A stretch of DNA of 64,000 nucleotides from Arthrobacter sp. Soil764 (GTDB taxonomy: Bacteria; Actinomycetota; Actinomycetes; Actinomycetales; Micrococcaceae), in contig NZ_LMSI01000023.1 in the NCBI RefSeq assembly GCF_001428075.1, positions 1 to 64,000 of the forward strand, given 5' to 3'. Below, in pieces: positions 51,001 through 59,069 of this stretch. The position numbers and the translations under genes are program-made. Each line of letters opens with the position of its first letter. Position 1 is the first letter of the stretch. Under the pieces are notes generated by a model. That model did no database searches. It saw only the letters and a list, made by a program, of their open reading frames with translations, and was not told the DNA's origin.

Positions 51001-51921
51001 TTAGGCGTGCTGGTGGGTCTCGTGCTCGGAGTGGCTGGCGGGTTCCAGCTGGAAGGTGCAGTGATCGGTATCAAAATGGGAGCCCAGGCAGGTGATGAGC
51101 TTATCTAGCAACTGGTCGGCGCCCCGTGCGTTGAGCACTCCGTCCTCCACAACAACGTGGGCCGAGAAGACGGGAACACCGGACGTGATGGTCCAGATAT
51201 GGATGTCATGCACGTCCGTCACGCCGGCCACCGACAAAATGTGCTCGCGGATCATCTGCACCTCCACTCCCTTCGGGCTGGCTTCCAGCAGCACATCCAC
51301 CACATCCCGCAGCAGGCTCCAGGCCCTCGGCAGGATCATCAGGGCAATCAGGACAGAAGCAATGGTGTCCGCCGCCTGGAAGCCGGTCAGCATGATCACC
51401 GCCGCCGCGATGATGACGGCCACTGAACCAAGGAGGTCGCCCAGCACTTCCAGGTAGGCGCCGCGGACGTTCAGGCTCTCATCCTGTGCCGTGCGCAGGA
51501 TGACGAGCGACACCAGGTTGGCCACGGCGCCGAGGATGGCGGCAAAAAGCATGATGTCCGTCTGCACTTCCGGCGGCGCACCGAACCGGCGGACCGCTTC
51601 GGTGAAGATGACCACGGAGATCACGATCAGGATCAGTGCATTGGCCAGGGCCGCGAGGACTTCTGCGCGCTGATAGCCGTACGTCCGCTGGGCGCTTGCC
51701 GGGCGGCCCGCAATCCAGGAGGCGAGGAGGGCGATGGTGACGCCGGCCGCGTCCGACAGCATATGTCCTGCGTCCGCGAGCAGCGAGAGGGATCCGGACA
51801 GTACAGCGCCGATGATCTGGATGACCACCACGCCAAGCGTGATCCCCAGGACGGCCACGAGGCGTTTCCGGTGCCGCCCGGTGGCGGTGATTCCGTGGTT
51901 GTGGCTGTGCTCGTGTCCCAT
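51001..51921 (-). CDS. Cation diffusion facilitator (CzcD/ZitB-type metal exporter)
   Basis: 306 residues from the ATG reading MGHEHSHNHG. The His-rich N-terminus (metal-binding), the HxxxD site in LSLLADAGHMLSDAAGV, and the second site in LEVLGDLLGSVAVI are the zinc-transport residues of the CDF family. Six membrane helices, then the C-terminal cytoplasmic domain (VTDVHDIHIWTI) with a His-rich end (SHSEHETHQHA). It exports Zn2+, Co2+ or Cd2+ in exchange for H+. The stop is close to the end of no other gene; the neighbour zincin gene begins just downstream on the same strand. Confidence 0.92.
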   Translation of the reverse strand: MGHEHSHNHGITATGRHRKRLVAVLGITLGVVVIQIIGAVLSGSLSLLADAGHMLSDAAGVTIALLASWIAGRPASAQRTYGYQRAEVLAALANALILIVISVVIFTEAVRRFGAPPEVQTDIMLFAAILGAVANLVSLVILRTAQDESLNVRGAYLEVLGDLLGSVAVIIAAAVIMLTGFQAADTIASVLIALMILPRAWSLLRDVVDVLLEASPKGVEVQMIREHILSVAGVTDVHDIHIWTITSGVPVFSAHVVVEDGVLNARGADQLLDKLITCLGSHFDTDHCTFQLEPASHSEHETHQHA

Positions 51922-51931
51922 GCCTACAAGG

Positions 51932-52360
51932 CTAGCCCCAGCCCAGCTCGTGCAGCCGGTCATCGGAGATGCCGAAGTGGTGCGCGATCTCGTGCACCAC
52001 GGTGACGGCCACTTCGTGGATCACGTCGTCCCTGGACCCGCAGATTTCAAGGATGGGTTCGCGGAAGATCGTTATCCGGTCCGGCAGGGAACCGGCCTCC
52101 CACCAGGAATCACGTTCCGTCAGCGGAACCCCTTCGTACAGTCCCAGCAGCACCGTGTCCGGGTCTTCGCCCGGTCCCGGCACGTAGTCGTCGTCGATGA
52201 AGACGGCCACGTTGTCCATGGCCCGTGCCAGTCGGTCCGGAATGCTGTGCAGGGCATCCTGGACGGCGGCCTCGAACTCGTCAGGCGACATGGTGAACCC
52301 GGACGGCTCACCCGGGCCGAGGGGCACAATCGGAAGCCCCGGCGGAAGGCTGGCTGGCAT
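51932..52360 (-). CDS. Zincin-like metallopeptidase family protein (COG3824)
   Basis: 142 residues. The zinc motif HExxH is in AVTVVHEIAHHFGIS with the third ligand Asp or His in DDRLHELGWG. PDRITIFREPIL and SPDEFEAAVQDALHSIP are the conserved core of this small, widespread, uncharacterised family. A start 23 codons later (MSPDEFEAAV) is an alternative, as neither has a good ribosome site. It probably works as a small peptidase or metal chaperone in the cytoplasm. It lies between the CDF exporter and a DMT transporter, all on the minus strand. Confidence 0.85.
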   Translation of the reverse strand: MPASLPPGLPIVPLGPGEPSGFTMSPDEFEAAVQDALHSIPDRLARAMDNVAVFIDDDYVPGPGEDPDTVLLGLYEGVPLTERDSWWEAGSLPDRITIFREPILEICGSRDDVIHEVAVTVVHEIAHHFGISDDRLHELGWG

Positions 52361-52369
52361 ACTCCGACT

Positions 52370-53341
52370 CTAGCGCCGAAGTGGCCGCTGCCGTCCGCGG
52401 TCCCGGCTGCGGCGCCGGGTAAGCCCCACTCCCACCAGGCACACCAGGCCGCCCACCAGTGCCCAGGCGGTGGGGATCTCGCCAAGCAGGAGCCAGGAAA
52501 TGAAGACCGTGGTGCCGGGGACCAGGTACGTGGTGGCGGCAAGCTTCCCTGCGTCCACCAGGGACAACGCATACGCCCAGGTGGTGAAGGCGATGGCGGT
52601 GGGGAAGACACCCAGGTACACCAGCCCCAGCGTGGCCTGTGGCGGGGCTGCCTGCACTTCGGACGCCAATTGGCCGGCGAAGGGCAGGCAGCACAAAGCT
52701 CCCACCACGATGCCAAACCAGGTTGCCTGGGCCGCCGGGAACTTCCGCACCACCGGCTTCTGGATGATGACGCTGACTGCGGCGAGCACCGCCGCGAGGA
52801 GGCAAAGCGCCACGCCGGCCAGGTCCGCCGTCGAACTTTCCCCGGAACGTGGCTGCCCGGACCCCAGGGCGATCAGCGCGACGCCTGCGAATGCCACGGT
52901 GCTGCCGATGAGCAGCCAGCGCGGGAAGCCTTCCTTGAGGAAGATGCCGGCCATGATTGCCACCAGGATGGGGTTGACGTTGATCAGCAGGGCGCTGGTA
53001 CCGGCGTCGAGGATGTGCTCGGCGGCGTTCAGGGCCACGTTGTAGCCGCCGAACCACATCACGCCATAAGCAAGAATGGGCAGCCATTCACGTCCCCGGG
53101 GCAGGACCCGGCTCCTGAGCAGTTGCGGTACCACCAGGAAGGCAAGCACGACGGCGGCAATCGCCAGCCTGCCCAGGGTCAGGGAGCCGGGGGAGAAGTG
53201 GGGGCCAATGGCCCGGATTCCAACGAACGCCGACGCCCACAGGACCACCGTGACCACCATGGCGGCCAGGCCAAGGGCCGTCACGGGCTTCACTGCTGCT
53301 TGTGCGGTGGTCAGCGGTTCATGGGGACTGGTTTGCGGCAT
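52370..53341 (-). CDS. EamA/DMT-family transporter
   Basis: 323 residues from the ATG 79 bases before the divergent DsbA gene. Ten hydrophobic segments in two EamA repeats (VVTVVLWASAFVGIRAIGPH; LLINVNPILVAIMAGIFLKEG; LVYLGVFPTAIAFTTWAYAL; LVPGTTVFISWLLLGEIPTA). The family exports amino acids, drugs or nucleotides (RhtA, YdcZ-like). No regulator is adjacent to suggest the cargo. The C-terminal tail is Arg-rich. Confidence 0.88.
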   Translation of the reverse strand: MPQTSPHEPLTTAQAAVKPVTALGLAAMVVTVVLWASAFVGIRAIGPHFSPGSLTLGRLAIAAVVLAFLVVPQLLRSRVLPRGREWLPILAYGVMWFGGYNVALNAAEHILDAGTSALLINVNPILVAIMAGIFLKEGFPRWLLIGSTVAFAGVALIALGSGQPRSGESSTADLAGVALCLLAAVLAAVSVIIQKPVVRKFPAAQATWFGIVVGALCCLPFAGQLASEVQAAPPQATLGLVYLGVFPTAIAFTTWAYALSLVDAGKLAATTYLVPGTTVFISWLLLGEIPTAWALVGGLVCLVGVGLTRRRSRDRGRQRPLRR

Positions 53342-53419
53342 GAGACAAATGTACGGCGGCAACGGGCCGCTGGCTGGCGGAAATCGGTCACGCCGGTGTC
53401 CTCGGCTAGGATGCCCACT

Positions 53420-54103
53420 ATGTCCTCCCCCCAGGCTCCTGCCCGTAATACCCCGCGCCTTGTCAGGAAGATCATCTGGATCCTGCTGGCCGTCATTGTG
53501 GTGGGCGGCGTCGCCTGGTACGCCCTCTTCACCGCCACCAAACCCCCGCAGGCCGCAGCCCCGGCCACCGGGGTGGAACAGTTGGTCCGGGCGGACAGCC
53601 ACAGGCTCACCACGCCAAGCGAGGAAAAGGCGCAGTTGGTGGAATTCCTGGATTTCGAGTGCCCGTCCTGCGGCGCCATCCATCCTTTCGTGGAGGAGCT
53701 CAAAGCCGAGTTCGGTGACAGGATCACCTTCGTTAACAGGTACTTTCCGTTGTCTGCCCACCCCAATTCCGGCCAGGCCGCACTGGCAGCGGAGGCTGCC
53801 GCGCAACAGGGCCAGTACCAGCAGATGGCAGGCAAACTGTTCGACAGCCAGGCGCAGTGGGCCGGAAACCAGCAATCCCAGGCGCCCCTGTTCCGGACCT
53901 ATGCCGGGCAGTTGGGCCTCAACCTCGAAAAGTTCGATGCCGCCGTCGCCGACCCGAAAACCGAGGAACGCATCCTGGCCGATATCGCCGACGGCAATGC
54001 CCTGGGCGTCAGCGGCACGCCCACCTTCTTCCTCAACGGGGAGAAGCTGACATTGAGCACCAAGGCGGACTTCCGGCAGAAGCTGGCCGACGCCGTCAAG
54101 TAG
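53420..54103 (+). CDS. DsbA-family thiol oxidoreductase, membrane-anchored
   Basis: 227 residues from the ATG (another ATG 9 bases upstream is in frame). A single N-terminal membrane helix (KIIWILLAVIVVGGVAWYAL) places the domain outside the membrane. The active site CPSC is at residues 81-84, inside LVEFLDFECPSCGAIHPF, and the cis-Pro loop is VSGTPTFFLNGE. This is the DsbA/BdbD arrangement in actinobacteria, which oxidises exported proteins; VKOR or DsbB partners are not in the window. It is divergent from the DMT transporter gene. Confidence 0.9.
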   Translation: MSSPQAPARNTPRLVRKIIWILLAVIVVGGVAWYALFTATKPPQAAAPATGVEQLVRADSHRLTTPSEEKAQLVEFLDFECPSCGAIHPFVEELKAEFGDRITFVNRYFPLSAHPNSGQAALAAEAAAQQGQYQQMAGKLFDSQAQWAGNQQSQAPLFRTYAGQLGLNLEKFDAAVADPKTEERILADIADGNALGVSGTPTFFLNGEKLTLSTKADFRQKLADAVK

Positions 54104-54137
54104 CGTGCGGTCCCCGGGGCTGCCTTCGCCGCCGGCC

Positions 54138-55154
54138 TTATCCTTTGCCAGCCCAGGCAAGCAGTTCTTCCACCGGCCAGGTGGTGATAATCCGCTCGGC
54201 CGGCACGCCGTTGCGGGCGGCCCGTTCGGCGCCGTACTGCAGGAAATCCAGCTGCCCGGGTGCATGGGCGTCGCTGTCGATCGAGAACAGGCAGCCGGCC
54301 TCCAGTGCCAGCTGGATCAGGGCATCCGGCGGGTCCTGCCGTTCCGGGCGCGAGTTGATCTCGACGGCCACGTGATGTTCCGCGCATGCGGCGAACACTT
54401 CCTTGGCGTCGAATTCGGACGGCGGCCGGGTTCCGCGTGAACCCTCCACCAGCCGGCCCGTGCAGTGGCCCAGGACATTGGTGTGCGGATCCTGGATGCC
54501 GCCGAGCATCCGGGCGGTCATGGTCTTCCTGTCCGCGCGCAGCTTTGAATGGACGCTGGCCACCACGATGTCCAGTCGGTCCAGCAGCTCCGGTTCCTGG
54601 TCAAGCTGGCCGGACTCCAGGATGTCCACTTCGATTCCTGTCAGGAGCCGGGTGCTGCCGCCGTTGCCGTTGACCGCCGCCACCACGTCCAGTTGGTCCA
54701 GCAGGCGTTCGGCCGACAGTCCGTTGGCGATGGTGAGGTTGGGGGAGTGGTCCGTCAAGGCGAGGTACTCCCGGCCCAGCACCTCCGCCGCAGCCACCAT
54801 CAGCTCAATGGGGGAGCCGCCGTCGGACCATTCGCTGTGGCTGTGCAGGTCCCCCCGGAGCGCGTCCCTGATCCCGGCCCCGCCGGAGGCCAGCGGCTGG
54901 CCACCTTTTTCGCGGAGGTCGGCCAAATAGTCCGGAACCTGCCCGTCCACTGCCTGCCGGATCACCGCGAACGTCCGGTCCCCGATGCCCTTCATGGATT
55001 TCAACCGGCCCGTCCGGGCGCGTTCAGCCACCTCATCAGGAGACAGGGCGCTGATGGCCGCCGCGGCCTTGCGAAAGGCCTGGACCTTGAACGTGGCGGC
55101 GCGTCCGCGCTCCAGCCAGAAAGCAATCTCATTGAGCGCTGCGACGGCATCCAT
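54138..55154 (-). CDS. PHP-domain phosphoesterase with HhH-like N-terminus (PolX-type without polymerase core)
   Basis: 338 residues. The N-terminal 85 residues resemble the helix-hairpin-helix region of DNA polymerase X (AFRKAAAAISALS, LKSMKGIGDRTFAVIRQAV). The PHP domain follows, with metal ligands in DLHSHSEWSDGG (H-x-H), ALTDHSPNL, GIEVDIL, VASVHSKL and SIDSDAHAPGQ. The full PolX nucleotidyltransferase palm is absent. PHP enzymes hydrolyse phosphoesters (3' exonuclease, histidinol phosphatase). A DNA-end processing role is likely but unproven. It is 52 bases upstream of the tRNA operon promoter, on the other strand. Confidence 0.85.
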   Translation of the reverse strand: MDAVAALNEIAFWLERGRAATFKVQAFRKAAAAISALSPDEVAERARTGRLKSMKGIGDRTFAVIRQAVDGQVPDYLADLREKGGQPLASGGAGIRDALRGDLHSHSEWSDGGSPIELMVAAAEVLGREYLALTDHSPNLTIANGLSAERLLDQLDVVAAVNGNGGSTRLLTGIEVDILESGQLDQEPELLDRLDIVVASVHSKLRADRKTMTARMLGGIQDPHTNVLGHCTGRLVEGSRGTRPPSEFDAKEVFAACAEHHVAVEINSRPERQDPPDALIQLALEAGCLFSIDSDAHAPGQLDFLQYGAERAARNGVPAERIITTWPVEELLAWAGKG

Positions 55155-55205
55155 CCGTCCATCTTGGCCTGTACGGCGGCCAAACGGCGCGGTTTTTCGC
55201 CGATT

Positions 55206-55234
55206 TTGGATAATTCCTGATGAGGCCCTATAGT
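55206..55234 (+). promoter_or_regulatory. Promoter of the tRNA operon
   Basis: TTGGAT (55206-55211) and TATAGT (55229-55234) are 17 bases apart, both close to the sigma-70 consensus, 85 bases before the first tRNA. Confidence 0.75.
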
Positions 55235-55318
55235 TTTAGAGTCCAGTTCGGAGAAACGCAAAGGACAAAGACGGAAAGCCTTGCTTGACGCCTTTTATTT
55301 TGTTCCGAACGGGTTCTG

Positions 55319-55391
55319 GCCCCCATCGTCTAGCGGCCTAGGACACCGCCCTTTCACGGCGGCGGCACGGGTTCGAATCCCGTTGGGGGTA
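55319..55391 (+). tRNA. tRNA-Glu (UUC anticodon)
   Basis: The cloverleaf is complete: acceptor GCCCCCA/TGGGGGT with A as discriminator, D-arm region TCTAGCGGCCTAGGA, anticodon loop CTTTCAC, T-loop TTCGAAT. The first pair is G-U. CCA is not encoded. Confidence 0.96.
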
Positions 55392-55482
55392 CGCAAGGAA
55401 CTGGTCAAACAGGCTGAAAAAGTCTGGTAGGCTGGAAGCCTTGAAAAAAGCGGTAGAGATACTGCAAAAGCAAGAAACGCAA

Positions 55483-55556
55483 GGCCCTGTAGCGCAGTTG
55501 GTTAGCGCGCCGCCCTGTCACGGCGGAGGTCGCGGGTTCAAGTCCCGTCAGGGTCG
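55483..55556 (+). tRNA. tRNA-Asp (GUC anticodon)
   Basis: Acceptor GGCCCTG/CAGGGTC plus discriminator G, D-arm GCGC-AGTTGGTTA-GCGC, anticodon stem CCGCC/GGCGG with loop CTGTCAC, T-loop TTCAAGT. CCA is not encoded. It lies 91 bases after tRNA-Glu. Confidence 0.96.
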
Positions 55557-55604
55557 CTCTGATTGTTGGAAGAAATTCCGGCCGTCATGGTGACTAGTCA
55601 CCTA

Positions 55605-55680
55605 GGCTCTGTAGCTCAGTTGGTAGAGCGTTCGACTGAAAATCGAAAGGTCACCGGATCGACGCCGGTCGGAGCCACCA
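55605..55680 (+). tRNA. tRNA-Phe (GAA anticodon)
   Basis: Acceptor GGCTCTG/CGGAGCC, discriminator A, then an encoded CCA (unlike its two neighbours). Anticodon stem CGA/TCG with loop CTGAAAA. The T-loop reads ATCGACG instead of the standard TTCGAAT, so position 54 is A. The stem next to it is normal (ACCGG/CCGGT). Confidence 0.95.
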
Positions 55681-55685
55681 CTGGG

Positions 55686-55713
55686 AAGCATCAGTTCTTC
55701 GGAACTGGTGCTT
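55686..55713 (+). terminator. Terminator of the tRNA operon
   Basis: A 12-bp stem AAGCATCAGTTC/GAACTGGTGCTT (one G-T pair) with a short TTCG-type loop is followed by TTCTTCG, 5 bases after tRNA-Phe. Confidence 0.9.
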
Positions 55714-56251
55714 TTCTTCGTTTAACCCCCCCTTCGACGGGCGGTCGCCAGGGTCACAGTCGGCCGGGTTAGCCGGCTATTCGCCCCGTCGAGGCCCGCG
55801 CCTGCACCGTGCACTAACGATGACCCGAAGCGCCAAGCCCCAGACCAGGCTCCCGTTCTTGTTGAACCGCGGGCGGCAGTTGTGACCGCGGCAACAATAG
55901 GGCTCCCGCTAGGGAAATCTTTGGGCCGCCGGTGAAACATTTGCTTAGTGCCAAACCGATGTGGCACGCGCGCGCGTTGGGTTGCGTAAGCGCTTGCACT
56001 CTACTCGCCGGTAGCCCGTTCCGGCCCACGAAACAGGGTTTGAACTGCCCGCGGCGCCCCGTCTAGCGTGGAGCGCGGCAGAGGGGAAGCATGCTTTCCA
56101 TCGGCCAACAGGGCCGCACCCAGGCCCTGATCCCCCAACACAACGGCGTCCCTGATGACGCCTGCGGTGTTGCCGGGTCCGCGGTTGTTCCGGGGCATGG
56201 GCATACGCCCGTCTTCCACGAACAGTTACAACTCCGCGAGAAGAGCAAGAA
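55714..56251. other. Long leader/spacer before the GH68 gene
   Basis: 538 bp with no supported gene in either direction. It holds a 6-bp inverted repeat GTGCCA...TGGCAC with an 8-base gap (55948-55967) and a LacI-type operator (55984-55999). No clean promoter was found near the operator. Confidence 0.6.
55984..55999. promoter_or_regulatory. LacI-family operator upstream of the GH68 gene
   Basis: GCGTAAGCGCTTGCAC has a perfect AAGCGCTT core; GTAARCGCTTGCA is the form shared with the alpha-glucosidase/malE spacer at 62158-62171. LacI-family sugar repressors and catabolite control proteins bind such sites. It is about 250 bases before the GH68 start. Confidence 0.6.
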
Positions 56252-57844
56252 ATGCACAAGCACCCCCAACACCGGCTGCTGCGGTGGCGCCCGGCCGCCG
56301 CGGCACTGGCGGCAGCCGTTGCGGCCTCGGCCTTCCTGGCCGTCCCCTCGGCCCAGGCCAACGAGCCCTCTGATCCGCCCGCCGTCGAGCAGATGCCGGC
56401 CCCCACTCCTGGCTTCCCCCTGCCGACGCAACACACCCAGCAGGCTTTCGACCCGGCGTCGGACTTCACCTCCAAGTGGACCCGCGCGGACGCCAAGCAG
56501 ATCATGGCGCAGAGCGACGAATCGGTTTCCCCGGGCACGAACTCCATGAGCCCGGACGTCACCATGCCGGAAATCCCCGAGGATTTCCCCACCATGAACG
56601 ACGACGTCTGGGTCTGGGACACCTGGTCCCTGACGGACGAGAACGCCAACCAGATCAGCTACAAGGGCTGGGACGTCATCTTCTCCCTGGTGGCTGACCG
56701 CCATGCCGGCTACGGCTTCGACCAGCGCCACTGGAACGCCAGGATCGGCTACTTCTTCCGGAAGACCAACGCGGATCCGGCCAAGGACAAGTGGAACTAC
56801 GGCGGCCACCTGTTCCTGGACAACACCTCCATCGGCAACACCGAGTGGTCCGGGTCAACCCGCCTCATGCAGGGCAACCACGTAAACGTCTTCTACACGG
56901 CCACCACCTTCTATGACGTGGCCGAGCGGAACGCAGGCGGCGGCGGAATTGCTCCTGACGCAGCCATTGCCAAGGCGCTGGGCAACATCCACGCGGACCA
57001 GAACGGCGTCACGTTCGACGGCTTCGAGCACACCAAGCTGCTGGAGCCGGACGGAAAGATGTACCAGACCAAGGCACAGAACCCCGGCTTCGCTTTCCGC
57101 GACCCCTACACGTTCGCCGACCCGGCCCACCCGGGCAAGACCTTCATGGTGTTCGAAGGCAACACCGGCGGCAACCGCGGCGACTACCAGTGCAAGGGCG
57201 AGGACCTCGGCTACCAGCCGGGCGACCCCCACGCCGAGAACGTCAACGACGTCCAGAGCAGCGGCGCGTACTACCAGACCGCAAACGTGGGCCTGGCCGT
57301 GGCGGACAACAAGGACCTCACCAAGTGGTCCTTCCTGCCGCCCATCCTCTCCGCCAACTGCGTGAACGACCAGACGGAGCGTCCGCAGATCTTCATCCAG
57401 AATGAGGGCGGCAAGAACAAGTACTACCTGTTCACCATCAGCCACCAGTTCACTTACGCAGCCGGCATGCGCGGCCCCGACGGCGTCTACGGCTTCGTGG
57501 GCGATGGCGTCCGCTCGGACTACCAGCCCATGAACAACAGCGGACTGGCGCTGGGGTCCCCCACCGACCTCAACCTGCCCGCCAACGCCCCGGAGAGCCC
57601 GTCCGCCAAGCAGAACGGCCGGCAGTTCCAGGCATATTCGCACTATGTTCAGCCCGGTGGCCTGGTGCAGTCCTTCATCGACAACGTCAACGGCGTCCGC
57701 GGCGGTTCCCTGTCGCCGACGGTGAAGATCAATTTCCGTGACGGCGTATCCCAGGTGGACAGGAGCTTTGGCCGGAACGGCCTCGGCCCGTTCGGCTACC
57801 TGCCCACCAACGTCAGGGTTGGCGGCGAGGGCCTCTACAAGTAG
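56252..57844 (+). CDS. GH68 fructosyl hydrolase: levansucrase or beta-fructofuranosidase
   Basis: 530 residues with GAGAAG 8 bases before the ATG. A signal peptide (cleaved near SAQA) shows it is secreted. The GH68 catalytic triad is in place: nucleophile Asp123 in VWDTW, the transition-state Asp284 in FRDPYTF, and the acid/base Glu376 in QTERPQIF. GH68 enzymes transfer fructose from sucrose to water, sugars or a growing levan. Some Arthrobacter GH68 enzymes are known as beta-fructofuranosidases, so the balance of hydrolysis and transfer is not clear. It stands alone behind a LacI-type operator and ends in a terminator hairpin. Confidence 0.9.
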   Translation: MHKHPQHRLLRWRPAAAALAAAVAASAFLAVPSAQANEPSDPPAVEQMPAPTPGFPLPTQHTQQAFDPASDFTSKWTRADAKQIMAQSDESVSPGTNSMSPDVTMPEIPEDFPTMNDDVWVWDTWSLTDENANQISYKGWDVIFSLVADRHAGYGFDQRHWNARIGYFFRKTNADPAKDKWNYGGHLFLDNTSIGNTEWSGSTRLMQGNHVNVFYTATTFYDVAERNAGGGGIAPDAAIAKALGNIHADQNGVTFDGFEHTKLLEPDGKMYQTKAQNPGFAFRDPYTFADPAHPGKTFMVFEGNTGGNRGDYQCKGEDLGYQPGDPHAENVNDVQSSGAYYQTANVGLAVADNKDLTKWSFLPPILSANCVNDQTERPQIFIQNEGGKNKYYLFTISHQFTYAAGMRGPDGVYGFVGDGVRSDYQPMNNSGLALGSPTDLNLPANAPESPSAKQNGRQFQAYSHYVQPGGLVQSFIDNVNGVRGGSLSPTVKINFRDGVSQVDRSFGRNGLGPFGYLPTNVRVGGEGLYK

Positions 57845-57900
57845 GCCGCACCGTCCCTGCCGGTCCATGGGGCACTGAGCTCCATGCGGCACTGATCCAG

Positions 57901-57926
57901 GCGGGGAGTCCTTCGGGGCTCCCCGC
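57901..57926 (+). terminator. Terminator of the GH68 gene
   Basis: An 8-bp stem GCGGGGAG/CTCCCCGC is followed by CTGTTCCTTTT, 56 bases after the stop. Confidence 0.75.
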
Positions 57927-58054
57927 CTGTTCCTTTTCAACCCGTTTGTTCCCCGCGGGCTGCGGCCCGATTCCTTGACGGCAGGCCGCAGACTTTCCAG
58001 CGCATGTGCCGCGGCCTGGGGATAGGGTGGAAACAACAGAAGGGGGAGTGCCTG

Positions 58055-58504
58055 ATGGAATACCAGAACCCACAACCCGTGGTGCCAAACCGTCCTGCGG
58101 CAAGCCCGGCTCCGGGTCCGGGCCGGACGGTAATTTCAGAGACTGCCGTGGCCAAGGTGGCGGGAATCGCCGCGCGTTCGGTTCCCGGCGTCTACTCCCT
58201 GGGTTCGGGCCCGTCCCGTGCCTTGGGCGCTATCCGCGACGCCGTTGGAAGTTCCGACCACGCTGCCGGCGTCCACGCGGAAGTGGGCGAAACGCAGGTG
58301 GCTGTTGATATCACCCTGGTGGCAAGTTACGGCACACCGCTTCATGCACTGGCCAACGATGTCCGCGCCGCTGTATACCGCGCCGTCGAGGAACTCGTGG
58401 GGCTGCAGGTCATCGAAGTGAATGTCGAGATCACCGACGTCTACGTGCCGCCACCGGTCAAGACGATCGCGCCCGCTGCACCCGAACGGGAGGCGCTGCT
58501 GTGA
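58055..58504 (+). CDS. Asp23/Gls24 family envelope stress protein
   Basis: 149 residues from the ATG preceded by AAGGGGGAG. The Asp23 domain is clear: RTVISETAVAKVAGIAARSVPG, VDITLVASYGTPLHALANDVRA, VGLQVIEVNVEITDVYVP. Asp23 is a soluble protein that forms a layer at the inner face of the membrane, bound by the anchor AmaP, and is induced by cell-wall and alkaline stress. It is the first of five overlapping genes. The last gene is an AmaP-like anchor. Confidence 0.9.
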   Translation: MEYQNPQPVVPNRPAASPAPGPGRTVISETAVAKVAGIAARSVPGVYSLGSGPSRALGAIRDAVGSSDHAAGVHAEVGETQVAVDITLVASYGTPLHALANDVRAAVYRAVEELVGLQVIEVNVEITDVYVPPPVKTIAPAAPEREALL

Positions 58505-58692
58505 ACCTCACCGTGGCAGGCACCGCCGTGGGCGCCTTCGTGGCCTTCATGTCCCTGCAGTTCGGCCTGTGGGGCTTCCTGGTCTCCCTGCTCTTCATGG
58601 CCATCGGCGCGCTCCTGGGCCGTGCCGCCGAAGGGAAACTTGACCTGCGCGGGGTGTTCGATGCCATCACCGGCCGGCGCTCGTCCTCATGA
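58501..58692 (+). CDS. Small DUF2273-like membrane protein
   Basis: 63 residues from a GTG overlapping the previous stop by 4 bases. Two hydrophobic segments (AVGAFVAFMSLQFGLWGFLV and SLLFMAIGALLG) are followed by a short charged tail. In Asp23 loci of Firmicutes and actinobacteria a small DUF2273 protein has this position and size. It probably helps anchor the Asp23 layer. Confidence 0.8.
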   Translation: MNLTVAGTAVGAFVAFMSLQFGLWGFLVSLLFMAIGALLGRAAEGKLDLRGVFDAITGRRSSS

Positions 58693-59069
58693 GCTCGCCC
58701 GCGCCCGTTGTGCGTGGGCAGGCGCAAAGCGGCCATAACCGGATCAGCACCCAGGCACTGACAAGCCTTGCCAAAGCGGCTGCGGCGCAGGCGCTCGGCG
58801 TGGACGCAGAGGACGTGAGGGCGGACTGGGCGGACGACGACGGCCTGCTGGCTTTGTCCCTCGTCAGCCCCATCAGCGTCCCGCCTTTGCAGTCCGTGGT
58901 ACTGGATCCCGCAAGGGTGGACGCGTTCGGCGGGTCCATCTGGGACCGTACCGTCAGGGCCAAGGCAAGCATCCTGGCCACGGTTTCGGCATTGAGTGGT
59001 TCCCGGTTGAGCCGGGTGGACATCCGCATCAGCGGGGCAAGGATCAGCACAGGAGGACGGGTGCGGTGA
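58689..59069 (+). CDS. Asp23-like accessory protein (diverged)
   Basis: 126 residues, start overlapping the previous TGA by 4 bases. It has no membrane segment. The pattern ISTQALTSLAKAAAAQALGV at the N-terminus and LSRVDIRISGARI at the end follows the Asp23 fold spacing, but no clear Asp23 signature is left; this relation is an inference from pattern and operon. It is next to an Asp23 and an AmaP-like gene. Confidence 0.65.
   Translation: MSSPAPVVRGQAQSGHNRISTQALTSLAKAAAAQALGVDAEDVRADWADDDGLLALSLVSPISVPPLQSVVLDPARVDAFGGSIWDRTVRAKASILATVSALSGSRLSRVDIRISGARISTGGRVR

Noticed and set aside
52360..54265. A long minus-strand frame joining the DMT transporter to upstream sequence.
   Set aside because: The transporter starts at the ATG at 53341; the upstream part is antisense to the DsbA-like gene.
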